A program made the translations under genes and the position numbers. Below the pieces are notes generated by a model, which saw nothing but the letters and a program-made list of their open reading frames with translations, made no database searches and was not told the origin of the DNA. From positions 1 to 44,418 of the forward strand of contig CAJFNF010000018.1 of assembly GCA_904394215.1 (NCBI GenBank): 44,418 nt of DNA. Reading direction: 5' to 3'. The DNA comes from an uncultured Faecalibacterium sp. (GTDB lineage Bacteria; Bacillota; Clostridia; Oscillospirales; Ruminococcaceae). Positions 24,964-32,444 of the stretch are shown here, piece after piece (the first letter of the stretch is position 1; every line of letters begins with the position of its first letter).

Positions 24964-25755
24964 ATGGCAGAGGAAAGAAACCGGCTTTATCCCGACAGCG
25001 AGGAGCGCCGGCGCATTATGGATTTCATCATGGCAGCAGGGCAGACTCTGCTGGAAAACGGGGCGGAGGTGTTCCGGGCAGAGCAGACCATGCAGATCAT
25101 GGCCAACAGCCTCCACCTGCGGGAGTTCCATGTCTATGTGCTGACCAACGGCATTTTTGCCAGCGCCGGCACCGCTGAGATCAGCGAGGTGCGGAACGTC
25201 CCCGAGCGCACCATCCATCTGGGCCGGGTAGCGGCAGTGAATGAGCTGTCCCGGCAGCTGGCAGCGGGCAAGGTGAACCTGGAAGAGGCCGAGCAGCGCC
25301 TGGTGGCCGCCCGGCGGATCCCCTTCCCGGGGCTGGCGGCCCAGATCCTCAGCGGCGCTGTGGGCTCGGCGGCTTTTGCCATGATGTTCGGCGGCAATGT
25401 GCTGGAAGCCATGGCCGCCGCAGCTGCCGGTGCCGTTGTGAACCTCTACCTGTGGCTGTGCAGCCGCCTGCCGGTGCTGTTCCAGAAGCTGACCGGCGCG
25501 GCCCTCATTACAGTGGTCTGCATTCTGGTGTGCGGGATGCTGGATGCCAGCGTCAACCACGCTGTCATCGGCGCCCTGATGATCCTGACCCCCGGCGTGG
25601 CCTTTACCATGTCCATCCGGGACTTTGTGAAAGGGGACTATCTGTCGGGCACCATCCGGATGATTGATGCAGTGCTGGTGGCGGCCTGCCTGGCCTGCGG
25701 CACCGGCCTTGTGCTGCGGGCCTATACCTTGCTGACGGGGGTGACGGTGGCATGA
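24964..25755 (+). CDS. Threonine/serine exporter, ThrE N-terminal half (YjjP-like)
   Basis: A 263-residue membrane protein. The N-terminal cytoplasmic domain (1-115) contains AAGQTLLENGAEVFRAEQTM, the hallmark of the ThrE/YjjP family. About five membrane helices follow (for example AGAVVNLYLWLCSRLPVLF and VIGALMILTPGVAFTMSIRD). In this family the exporter is either one protein or split in two, as here. The AGGAGG site is 7 bases before the ATG. It overlaps the second half by ATGA. It probably exports threonine, serine or related metabolites; homologues in E. coli act in succinate export, so the substrate is not certain. Confidence 0.9.
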   Translation: MAEERNRLYPDSEERRRIMDFIMAAGQTLLENGAEVFRAEQTMQIMANSLHLREFHVYVLTNGIFASAGTAEISEVRNVPERTIHLGRVAAVNELSRQLAAGKVNLEEAEQRLVAARRIPFPGLAAQILSGAVGSAAFAMMFGGNVLEAMAAAAAGAVVNLYLWLCSRLPVLFQKLTGAALITVVCILVCGMLDASVNHAVIGALMILTPGVAFTMSIRDFVKGDYLSGTIRMIDAVLVAACLACGTGLVLRAYTLLTGVTVA

Positions 25756-26219
25756 CAGGAGCACAAGTTTTGGAATTGCTGCGGCAGCTGCTGCTGGGCG
25801 GCATCGGCACCCTCTGTTTCGGGATGCTGTTCGGGATCCCCCGCAAATGCTATCTGGCCTGCGCGGCCACCGGCGCTGTGGGCTGGGTGACCTATGAGCT
25901 GGCGGTGATGCTGGGCATCGGCGCCGTCACCGCCAACCTGCTGGCGGCCATCCCCCTGACCTTGCTGGCCCGGATTTTTGCCGTCACACTGAAGGCGCCG
26001 GTGACGGTGTTCCTGCTGTCCGGCATCTTCCCTCTGGTGCCCGGCGCCGGCATCTACTACACCGCCTACTACTTTATCCAGAACGACAACCTGCAGATGG
26101 CCGCCAGCGCCGCCGACACCGTCAAGATCGCGGCGGCCCTGGCCATCGGCATTTCGGTGGTGCTGGGCCTGCCCTTCCCCCGGCCCAAAAACAACCGGAC
26201 CACGCCTGACAAAAACTAA
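25752..26219 (+). CDS. Threonine/serine exporter, C-terminal half (YjjB-like)
   Basis: A 155-residue protein with four to five membrane helices. FLLSGIFPLVPGAGIYYTAYY is the conserved core of the ThrE C-terminal domain. The start overlaps the upstream gene by four bases, so the two halves are made together. Length is typical for YjjB proteins. A strong hairpin terminator follows. Confidence 0.9.
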   Translation: MTGAQVLELLRQLLLGGIGTLCFGMLFGIPRKCYLACAATGAVGWVTYELAVMLGIGAVTANLLAAIPLTLLARIFAVTLKAPVTVFLLSGIFPLVPGAGIYYTAYYFIQNDNLQMAASAADTVKIAAALAIGISVVLGLPFPRPKNNRTTPDKN

Positions 26220-26246
26220 AAATAGTTTGACGATTTCTGCATGAAA

Positions 26247-26276
26247 GAAGCCGGCAGTCTCGGGACTGCCGGCTTC
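26247..26276. terminator. Terminator between the exporter genes and the flavin reductase gene
   Basis: A perfect 13-bp stem, GAAGCCGGCAGTC with GACTGCCGGCTTC, and a TCGG loop. Short T-runs lie on both sides, so it likely serves both converging transcripts. Confidence 0.8.
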
Positions 26277-26283
26277 TGGCGTT

Positions 26284-26868
26284 TTATCTTCTCTTTTTGG
26301 GGGCGGATTTTTTCCGCACCGAGTAGCCGAAGGTGCCCAGCCGCCGGCCCAGCGCCCGGTATTCCCCGTGGCTGTAGGCAATCAGCCCTGCCTTGTCCAG
26401 CCGGAGCTTGCCCTCGCTGTCCAGCAGGCTTTCGTCCACGCAGCAGCCCACCACTTCCGCCAGGAACAGCTCATGGCTGCCCAGGGGGATGGTCTGGGTG
26501 ACCTTGCACTCCAGGTTCACCGGGCTTTCCTCCAGGATGGGGCAGCCGGGCAGGGCCGACCCTGCCCCGGCGTGGAGTCCCAGGGCTGCAAACTTGTCCA
26601 CATCCCGGCCGCTCTTGACGCCGCACCAATCCACCGCCCGCACCAGGGCCTCGGTGGGCAGGTTGATGGCAAACTGCCCACTCTCTTTGATGAGGCCGTA
26701 GCTGTAGCGCTCAGGCCGGACACTGATGGACACCATGGCGGGCTTGGTGCAGATGGTGCCGGCCCAGCCGATGGTGATCAGGTTGGGCTTTTCCAGGCTC
26801 CCGCAGGAAACCAGGACCGGGGGCACCGGGTTCAGGAGGGCGGACCCTCGCCAGTTCTGTTTGGTCAT
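26284..26868 (-). CDS. Flavin reductase-like FMN-binding protein
   Basis: A 194-residue protein of the flavin reductase-like split-barrel family. NLITIGWAGTICTKPAMVSI, then SGQFAINLPTE and CGVKSGRDVDKFAALGL, are the family's FMN-contact segments. Such proteins bind FMN and are often called flavoredoxins or flavin reductases. The end (GYSVRKKSAPKKRR) is unusually basic. It overlaps the glycosyltransferase stop by ATGA and is the last gene of the Crp/glycosyltransferase operon. Its electron-transfer partner is unknown. Confidence 0.88.
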   Translation of the reverse strand: MTKQNWRGSALLNPVPPVLVSCGSLEKPNLITIGWAGTICTKPAMVSISVRPERYSYGLIKESGQFAINLPTEALVRAVDWCGVKSGRDVDKFAALGLHAGAGSALPGCPILEESPVNLECKVTQTIPLGSHELFLAEVVGCCVDESLLDSEGKLRLDKAGLIAYSHGEYRALGRRLGTFGYSVRKKSAPKKRR

Positions 26869-27842
26869 CCGTGATACTTCCTTTCATAAGGGGCCCAGGT
26901 CCGCTCACTGATGATATAGCGGGGCCGGGCTTTGGTTTCCATATAGATTTTGCCGATATATTCGCCGATGACCCCCAGGCACACCAGCTGGATGCCCCCC
27001 ACCAGGCAGACAATGCAGATGGTACTGGCCCAGCCGGCCACCGTGCTGCCCATGAAGGCCAGCACCACCGCCCAGACCACCCCAATGAAGCTCACCAGAC
27101 TGAACAGCATCCCGATCCCGGTGATCAGCCGGATGGGCTTGTTGGACAGGCTGGTGATGCCGTCAAAGGCCAGGCTCAGCATCTTGGACAGGGGGTAATG
27201 GCTCTCGCCGGCCAGCCGTTCGTGGCGCTCATAGGCCACGGTGGCGCTGGGAAAGCCCACCAGGGGCACCATTCCCCGCAGGAAGATGTTCACCTCGTGG
27301 TAGTCGGCGAAGCTCTCCAGCACCCGGGAACTGATGAGGCGGTAGTCGGCGTGGTTGAAGACAATGTCTGCCCCCAGCAGGTTCATCAGATGATAGAACC
27401 CCTCGGCGGTGAACCGCTTGAAAAAGGTGTCGGTGTCCCGGCGGCTCCGGACGCCGTAGACCACCTCGGCCCCGTCCAGGTACTTGCGGACCATCTCGTC
27501 CATAGCGTTGATGTCGTCCTGGCCGTCGCAGTCGATGGAGATGGTGACGTCGCACTTGTCCTTGGCCTCCATCAGGCCGGCCAGCACGGCGTTCTGATGG
27601 CCCCGGTTGCGGCTCTGGCTGATGCCGATGAAGTGCTCGTCCTGTTTGGCGAACTGGCAGATCAGCTCCCAGGTGCGGTCCCTGGACCCGTCGTTCACAA
27701 AGCAGACCCGGCTGCGGCTGCTGATCAGTCCCGCCGCCGACAGATCCAGGATTTTCTTCAGGAACTGGGGCGCTGTGATGGGCAGGACTGCTTCCTCATT
27801 GTAACAGGGGATGATGATCCAGAGGATGGGTTTTCCGTTCAT
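26865..27842 (-). CDS. GtrB/DPM-like family 2 glycosyltransferase
   Basis: A 325-residue membrane-anchored glycosyltransferase. The GT2 domain (1-225) has IIIPCYNEEAVLPI at the start, FVNDGSRDRTWELI and the metal-binding SIDCDGQDD. Two membrane helices follow (about 238-260 and 268-292). This is the architecture of polyprenyl-phosphate glycosyltransferases such as GtrB, YfdH and YkoT, which load a sugar onto a lipid carrier. No flippase or acceptor transferase lies nearby, so the final glycan is unknown. The ATG at 27842 follows AAAGGAG. The gene is 22 bases downstream of the Crp/Fnr regulator. Confidence 0.92.
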   Translation of the reverse strand: MNGKPILWIIIPCYNEEAVLPITAPQFLKKILDLSAAGLISSRSRVCFVNDGSRDRTWELICQFAKQDEHFIGISQSRNRGHQNAVLAGLMEAKDKCDVTISIDCDGQDDINAMDEMVRKYLDGAEVVYGVRSRRDTDTFFKRFTAEGFYHLMNLLGADIVFNHADYRLISSRVLESFADYHEVNIFLRGMVPLVGFPSATVAYERHERLAGESHYPLSKMLSLAFDGITSLSNKPIRLITGIGMLFSLVSFIGVVWAVVLAFMGSTVAGWASTICIVCLVGGIQLVCLGVIGEYIGKIYMETKARPRYIISERTWAPYERKYHG

Positions 27843-27864
27843 GGCTGCATGGCTCCTTTACGGT

Positions 27865-28545
27865 TTATTGGGAGAGCTTGCGGAGGGCGCCGGGATCCCG
27901 CAGCTTAAAGCTGCTGCGGTAGGTGTCCAGCAGGCCCTCCCGCTGCATCCGGCCCAGCTCCCGGCTGAGGGCACTGCGGTCGCAGTTGAGATAACTGGCC
28001 AGCTGGGCCCGGGTGAAGGGGATCCGGAAGGTGAGCTGCCCCGCCCGTTCGGCCTCGCTCAGCAGATAGGAGGATACCTTGGCCCGCAGGGTCCGCAGCA
28101 AAAGCAGATCCACCCGCCGGGCCAGCAGGAAATATTTGTCGCTGATGGTGCGCACTAGGTTCTGCAGCACCTGCTGCTGGGCGGCGGAGCCGTCGGGGCA
28201 CAAAAGCCGCTGGTAGGGGATCAGCATCACTTCGCAGGGGGTGCAGGCGGTGACGGTCACAGGGCTGCACAGGCTGGAACCGCCCAGCACGTCCCCAAAG
28301 ACGCCTCCGGGGCCCATCTGGGTGATGGGCAGGGGGCTGCCGTTGGGGGCCAGGCGCACCGCCTCGATCCGGCCCGACAGGATAATCCCGACGTTGTGGC
28401 TGGGGCTGCCGGCCTGCACCAGCACAACGCCCCGGCTGTAGCTGCGGCGGACGGCGCCCATCCGGGCCAGCAGCCCCGCCAGGTCTTCCTGGCTCAGGCC
28501 GCTGAACAGGGAAGTGGATCGCAAGAGGGTTAAATCGTTCTGCAT
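27865..28545 (-). CDS. Crp/Fnr-family transcriptional regulator
   Basis: A 226-residue regulator with an N-terminal cyclic-nucleotide-type beta barrel (about 10-120, with GIILSGRIEAVRLAPNG and GPGGVFGDVLGG), a long dimer helix and a C-terminal winged helix (TRAQLASYLNCDRSALSREL, 185-205). The N-terminal cysteine cluster of iron-sulfur FNR proteins is absent. The gene is divergent from a NitT/TauT-type importer, with palindromes between them that suit a Crp-family dimer. It is first in an operon with the glycosyltransferase and flavin reductase genes. The ligand is unknown. Confidence 0.9.
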   Translation of the reverse strand: MQNDLTLLRSTSLFSGLSQEDLAGLLARMGAVRRSYSRGVVLVQAGSPSHNVGIILSGRIEAVRLAPNGSPLPITQMGPGGVFGDVLGGSSLCSPVTVTACTPCEVMLIPYQRLLCPDGSAAQQQVLQNLVRTISDKYFLLARRVDLLLLRTLRAKVSSYLLSEAERAGQLTFRIPFTRAQLASYLNCDRSALSRELGRMQREGLLDTYRSSFKLRDPGALRKLSQ

Positions 28546-28598
28546 GGTTCTGTCCAGACTGCGGGCAGGCTGCGGGGAGCAGCTGCGGGAAAATCAGA

Positions 28599-28616
28599 TT
28601 GACAAACAGTTGTCAA
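28599..28616. promoter_or_regulatory. Palindromic operator candidate 1 for the Crp/Fnr regulator
   Basis: TTGACAA-N4-TTGTCAA, a perfect 7-bp arm palindrome of Crp/Fnr-box size, in the divergent gap between the regulator and the importer. Confidence 0.65.
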
Positions 28617-28628
28617 ACCTGCCGTTCT

Positions 28629-28642
28629 GTTGCTTATGCAAC
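28629..28642. promoter_or_regulatory. Palindromic operator candidate 2
   Basis: GTTGC-N4-GCAAC, centred 28 bp from candidate 1. If the -10 of the importer is TAGAAT (28666-28671), this site is centred near -42 and candidate 1 near -70, as in activator-dependent promoters. Confidence 0.5.
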
Positions 28643-28665
28643 GGTAATTTCTCCTTCATTATAGT

Positions 28666-28671
28666 AGAATG
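28666..28671 (+). promoter_or_regulatory. Putative -10 of the importer operon
   Basis: TAGAAT, with an overlapping TATAGT at 28661-28666. No consensus -35 lies upstream, which fits an activator-dependent promoter. Confidence 0.45.
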
Positions 28672-28695
28672 ATCCCTGCAAAGCAAATGGTTTTG

Positions 28696-28715
28696 TACAA
28701 TTTTTCAAAATTGTA
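28696..28715. promoter_or_regulatory. AT-rich perfect palindrome in the importer leader
   Basis: TACAATTTT-TC-AAAATTGTA, perfect 9-bp arms, just upstream of the Shine-Dalgarno of the binding-protein gene. An operator or a weak RNA hairpin. Confidence 0.45.
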
Positions 28716-28744
28716 AAAAATTTGGGAGAAGAAGGAACGATATC

Positions 28745-29806
28745 ATGAAGAAATTGGTTTCCCTGCTGCTTTCGGCAGCCCTGATGCTGTCCCTGGCAGC
28801 CTGCGGCGGCTCCTCTGCAGGCAGCACCGCAGCATCCAGCCAGGCCGCTTCCAGTGAGGCCGCCTCCAGCCAGGCAGCCTCTGCGGAAAGCACCGCTGAA
28901 CCTCTGTCCACCACCGACCCGGTCCGGATCGCCGGCCTGAAGGGCCCCACCACCATGGGCCTGGTGAACCTGCTGCCCATGGAGGAGGACGGCTCCGCCT
29001 CTCTGGACTATGACCTGCAGCTCTACGGCACCGCCGACGAGATTGTCCCCCTGCTGACCAAGGGCGAGCTGGACATGGCTGCCATCCCCGCCAACCTGGC
29101 CGCCACCCTGTACCAGAAGACCCAGGGCGGCATCCAGGTGATGGCCGTCAACACCCTGGGCGTCCTGTACGTGGTGGAAAAGGGTGACACCGTCCACTCG
29201 GTGGCCGACCTCAAGGGCCGGACCATCCTGTCCACCGGCAAGGGCACCACCCCCGAGTACGTCCTACGCTACATCCTGCAGCAGAACGGCATTGACCCTG
29301 ACAAGGATGTGACCATCGAGTTCTACAGCGAGGCCACCGAAGTCACCGCCCAGATGGCCGTGGCCCAGGATGCCATCGCCGTGCTGCCCCAGCCCTATGT
29401 GACCTCCGCCTCCATGCAGGATGACACCCTGCGGGTGGCTCTGGACCTGACCGAGGAGTGGGACAAGGTCTGTGACACCCAGCTGATCACCGGCGTGACG
29501 GTGGTCCGCACCGAGTATGCCCAGGAGCACCCCGACGTGGTGGAAGCTTTCCTGAAGGACTACACCGCCAGCGTGGATGCCGCCAACAATGACCTGGACG
29601 GCACCGCGGCCCTCTGCGAGGAGCAGGGCGTGGTGGCCAAGGCAGCCATCGCCAAGGCAGCCCTGCCCAACTGCAACATCGTCTGTGTCACCGGCGATGA
29701 GATGCAGGCCGACGTGGCCGGCTATCTGCAGGTGCTGTACGATGCAGACCCCGCTGCAGTGGGCGGCGCCATGCCCGACGACGCCTTCTACTGGATGGGC
29801 GCCTGA
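28745..29806 (+). CDS. NitT/TauT-type ABC transporter binding lipoprotein
   Basis: A 353-residue extracellular lipoprotein. The Sec signal (MKKLVSLLLSAALMLSLAAC, lipobox Cys 20) is followed by a long Ser/Ala/Glu linker to about 55. The binding domain has the normal order of the NMT1/TauA-like class: VRIAGLKGPTTMGLVN, GELDMAAIPANLAATLY, HSVADLKGRTILSTGKGTTPE and so on. Binding proteins of this class carry nitrate, sulfonates, thiamine precursors or riboflavin; the pocket residues do not let me choose. There is no twin-arginine motif, unlike the two permuted binding proteins in this window. A hairpin follows before the permease gene. Confidence 0.9.
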   Translation: MKKLVSLLLSAALMLSLAACGGSSAGSTAASSQAASSEAASSQAASAESTAEPLSTTDPVRIAGLKGPTTMGLVNLLPMEEDGSASLDYDLQLYGTADEIVPLLTKGELDMAAIPANLAATLYQKTQGGIQVMAVNTLGVLYVVEKGDTVHSVADLKGRTILSTGKGTTPEYVLRYILQQNGIDPDKDVTIEFYSEATEVTAQMAVAQDAIAVLPQPYVTSASMQDDTLRVALDLTEEWDKVCDTQLITGVTVVRTEYAQEHPDVVEAFLKDYTASVDAANNDLDGTAALCEEQGVVAKAAIAKAALPNCNIVCVTGDEMQADVAGYLQVLYDADPAAVGGAMPDDAFYWMGA

Positions 29807-29830
29807 GCTGCACCAAACCGCTGAAATTGA

Positions 29831-29874
29831 AAAGCAAAAAGGGGCGCCTCTTGCGGGGCGTCCCTTTTTGCTTT
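29831..29874 (+). terminator. Intra-operon partial terminator after the binding-protein gene
   Basis: AAAGCAAAAAGGGGCGCC (29831-29848) pairs with GGCGTCCCTTTTTGCTTT (29857-29874). The T-run is in the stem itself. It probably lowers read-through into the permease and ATPase genes. Confidence 0.7.
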
Positions 29875-29908
29875 ATACTTTTGAACAGAAGATACAAGGA
29901 GGTGTGCC

Positions 29909-30676
29909 GTGGAACCCAAAAAGAAATCCTGGCCCGGCCGTCTGGCGGCAGCAGCCTTTTGGCTGGTGCTGTGGCAGTGGGCCGCCATGGCGGTGGGACA
30001 GGAAGTGTTTCTGGTGTCGCCGGTGCAGGCGGCAGCAACCCTGGTCCGGCTGCTGCCCACCGGGAACTTCTGGGCCCGGGTGGCCTTTTCCAGCGGGCGG
30101 ATCCTGCTGGGGTTCGGCCTGGGGGCTGTGTGCAGCGTGGCCCTGGCGGTGGGGGCCCGGCTGTCCCGGACGGTGGAACTGCTGCTGGACCCGGTGATGC
30201 AGCTGGTGAAGGCCACCCCGGTGGCCAGCTTTGTGATCCTGGCCCTGGTATGGGTCCGGGGCAGAGAGCTGAGCATCCTGATCAGCTTCCTGATGGCGGT
30301 GCCGGTGCTGTACAGCGCCGTCCGCACCGGCATCCAGGGCACCGACGTCCAGCTGCTGGAGATGGCCAAAGTATTCCGCCTGCCGGTGGGCCGGCGGCTG
30401 CGGGCCATCTGGCTGCCGGCGGTGCTGCCGGCCTTCCGGGAGGGCTGCCGCACTGCTCTGGGCCTGTGCTGGAAGAGCGGGGTGGCCGCCGAAGTCATCG
30501 GCCTGCCCGACGGCAGCATCGGCGACGCCCTCTACCGGGCCAAGATCACCCTGTCCACCGGAGACTTGTTCGCCTGGACCTTTGTGATCATCTGCCTGTC
30601 CGCCCTCTTTGAAAAACTGTTCCTGGCCCTGCTGGGGCTGGCGGTGCGGCATGTCTGCGGGGAGGAGGAACCATGA
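29909..30676 (+). CDS. NitT/TauT-type ABC transporter permease
   Basis: A 255-residue permease of the SsuC/TauC type with about six membrane helices. The lead-in helix is AAAAFWLVLWQWAAMAVG, and the EAA-type loop lies around LLEMAKVFRLPVGRRLRAIW. The start is GTG at 29909, 6 bases after AAGGAGG. The stop overlaps the ATPase start by ATGA. The operon order is binding protein, permease, ATPase. Confidence 0.92.
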   Translation: MEPKKKSWPGRLAAAAFWLVLWQWAAMAVGQEVFLVSPVQAAATLVRLLPTGNFWARVAFSSGRILLGFGLGAVCSVALAVGARLSRTVELLLDPVMQLVKATPVASFVILALVWVRGRELSILISFLMAVPVLYSAVRTGIQGTDVQLLEMAKVFRLPVGRRLRAIWLPAVLPAFREGCRTALGLCWKSGVAAEVIGLPDGSIGDALYRAKITLSTGDLFAWTFVIICLSALFEKLFLALLGLAVRHVCGEEEP

Positions 30677-31263
30677 TCCTGCAAGTGGAACATCTCACCA
30701 AGGCCTTTGGGGAACACCTGCTGTTCCGGGACCTGACCTTTTCCACAGAAGGACCGGCGGTGCTGTGGGCCCCCAGCGGCTGGGGCAAAACCACCCTGCT
30801 GCGGATCCTGCTGGGGCTGGAACAGCCCGACAGCGGCACCGTCACCGGCGTAGGCCGGGCGGCGGCGGTGTTCCAGGAGGACCGGCTCTGCCTGCAGCTC
30901 TCCGCTGTGGAAAACGTGCTTCTTATATTACCTGATGGAAAGACTCGCCGCCCCCAGGTGGAGGCGGATTTCGCCCGGCTGGGGATGACCGGCGAGGCGC
31001 TGACCTTGCCCGCCGCCCGGCTGTCAGGGGGGCAGAAGCGCCGGGCCGCCCTGCTGCGGGCGGTCTGGGCCAGGGCGGACACCCGCCTGCTGGACGAGCC
31101 CTTCACCGGCCTGGACCCGGTGTCCATGGAGCAGGCGGCGGCCCTGCTGAACCGCCGTTGTGCCGGGGCGCCGGCCCTGCTGGCCACCCATGACCGGGCG
31201 GCCATCCAGGCCCTGGGCTGGCCGGTGATCCGGCTGGACCAGCTCCAGAACACGGCAGATTAA
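30673..31263 (+). CDS. NitT/TauT-type ABC transporter ATPase, compact
   Basis: A 196-residue ATPase, about 50 residues shorter than usual for the class. Walker A reads APSGWGKTT, so the first glycine of the P-loop is alanine. The Q-loop (AVFQEDRL), signature (LSGGQKRRAALLRAV), Walker B (TRLLDEPFTGLD) and H-loop (LLATHDRAA) are all present. The missing length is from the C-terminus after the H-loop, where other family members carry an extension. The gene ends inside the stop codon of hemW on the other strand. It is likely functional, with the altered P-loop as the only doubt. Confidence 0.9.
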   Translation: MILQVEHLTKAFGEHLLFRDLTFSTEGPAVLWAPSGWGKTTLLRILLGLEQPDSGTVTGVGRAAAVFQEDRLCLQLSAVENVLLILPDGKTRRPQVEADFARLGMTGEALTLPAARLSGGQKRRAALLRAVWARADTRLLDEPFTGLDPVSMEQAAALLNRRCAGAPALLATHDRAAIQALGWPVIRLDQLQNTAD

Positions 31264-32333
31264 ATCAGCTCTTCCAGGATGCTGTTCTGGACGATCATCC
31301 CCAGGGGGGTGAGGGTCAGGCGGTCGGGGGTCAGGGTCAGGTACCCGGCCCCGGCGCACTGGTCCAGAAACGCCCGCTGATGGGGGGTGAAGGCGGCCCC
31401 GCCCCGGCGGCGGTATTCGGCCAGATCCAGGCCTGAGGTGAGCCGCAGCTGCAAAATCAGATAGTCCTCGGCGCCGCAGCCGCCGTCGGCCACCGGTTTG
31501 GACCCGCTGATAAATGCGGCGGTGTCCGGGGGATAATAAAACCGCCGCCCCCCCATGCAGCTGTGGGCGGCAGGGCCGATGCCCAGATAATCCCCGCAAT
31601 CCCAGTAGTTGCGGTTGTGCCTGCCCTCAAAGCCGGGCCGGGCAAAACTGGAGATTTCATACTGCCGGTAGCCTTCCTGCGCCAGCCGGTCCACCGCATA
31701 GAGGTAAAAGTCGGCGGCCTGGTCGGGGCCGGGCAGGCCCTCGGGCGGGTGGTGGCCGAAGGCCGAACCCGGCTCAATCTTCAGCAGGTAAGCCGAGATG
31801 TGCTGGGCGCCCCCGTCCCGGATCAGGGCCAGGGTGGCGTCAAACTCGGCCTTCGAGTAATGGGGGAGGGCCAGCATAATGTCCCCGCTGATGTTCTCGA
31901 ACCCGGCCCGGCGGGCCTCCGCAAAGGCGGCCCGGGCCTGGGCGGCATTGTGGGGCCGGCCCAGGGTCCGGAGCTGGGCGTCGCTGGCCGACTGGACCCC
32001 CAGGGAAAGCCGGTTGACCCCGGCGGCCCTGAAACCCCGCAGCAGGTCCTCGGTGACCGTTTCGGGGTTGGCCTCCAGGGTGATTTCCGCCCCGGCCGGG
32101 GGGGCGGCAGCCTGGATCAGGCGGGCGGCCTGGGCCGGGGTCAGGAGGCTGGGGGTGCCGCCGCCGAAGTAGACGGTGTCCGGGGGGCCCGGCAGGGCAT
32201 AGGACTTCAGTTCCCGCACCGCAGCGTCAATGTAGGCGTCGGGGACGCCCCGCTGGCCGCCGGCGGTATAAAAATCACAGTACCGGCAGCGGGAAAAGCA
32301 GTAGGGAATATGATAGTACAAACCAAAAGACAA
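31260..32333 (-). CDS. hemW: HemW-like radical SAM protein
   Basis: A 357-residue radical SAM protein. The cluster-binding motif is C12-x3-C16-x2-C19 (YCFSRCRYCDF), followed by YFGGGTPSLL, the SAM-binding glycine strand. The rest follows the HemW pattern (ITLEANPETVT, RLSLGVQSASDAQLRTLGR, EISSFARPG, NRNYWDCGDYLGIGPAAHS). HemW proteins are heme chaperones, often misnamed coproporphyrinogen oxidase; true HemN has additional features missing here. The start is uncertain: TTG at 32333 is the only start codon that includes the family N-terminus, with a weak AAGG upstream. The gene overlaps the importer ATPase tail to tail. Confidence 0.9.
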   Translation of the reverse strand: MSFGLYYHIPYCFSRCRYCDFYTAGGQRGVPDAYIDAAVRELKSYALPGPPDTVYFGGGTPSLLTPAQAARLIQAAAPPAGAEITLEANPETVTEDLLRGFRAAGVNRLSLGVQSASDAQLRTLGRPHNAAQARAAFAEARRAGFENISGDIMLALPHYSKAEFDATLALIRDGGAQHISAYLLKIEPGSAFGHHPPEGLPGPDQAADFYLYAVDRLAQEGYRQYEISSFARPGFEGRHNRNYWDCGDYLGIGPAAHSCMGGRRFYYPPDTAAFISGSKPVADGGCGAEDYLILQLRLTSGLDLAEYRRRGGAAFTPHQRAFLDQCAGAGYLTLTPDRLTLTPLGMIVQNSILEELI

Positions 32334-32444
32334 AATCAGTCACAGCCTTTTCATGAAACGTTCATTTCTCTATAGTATACTGTAACCATCAGAACGGGGC
32401 AAGAGGCCATGAGGCGCCGTTCTTGGGAAAAAGGAGTGTCTTGT

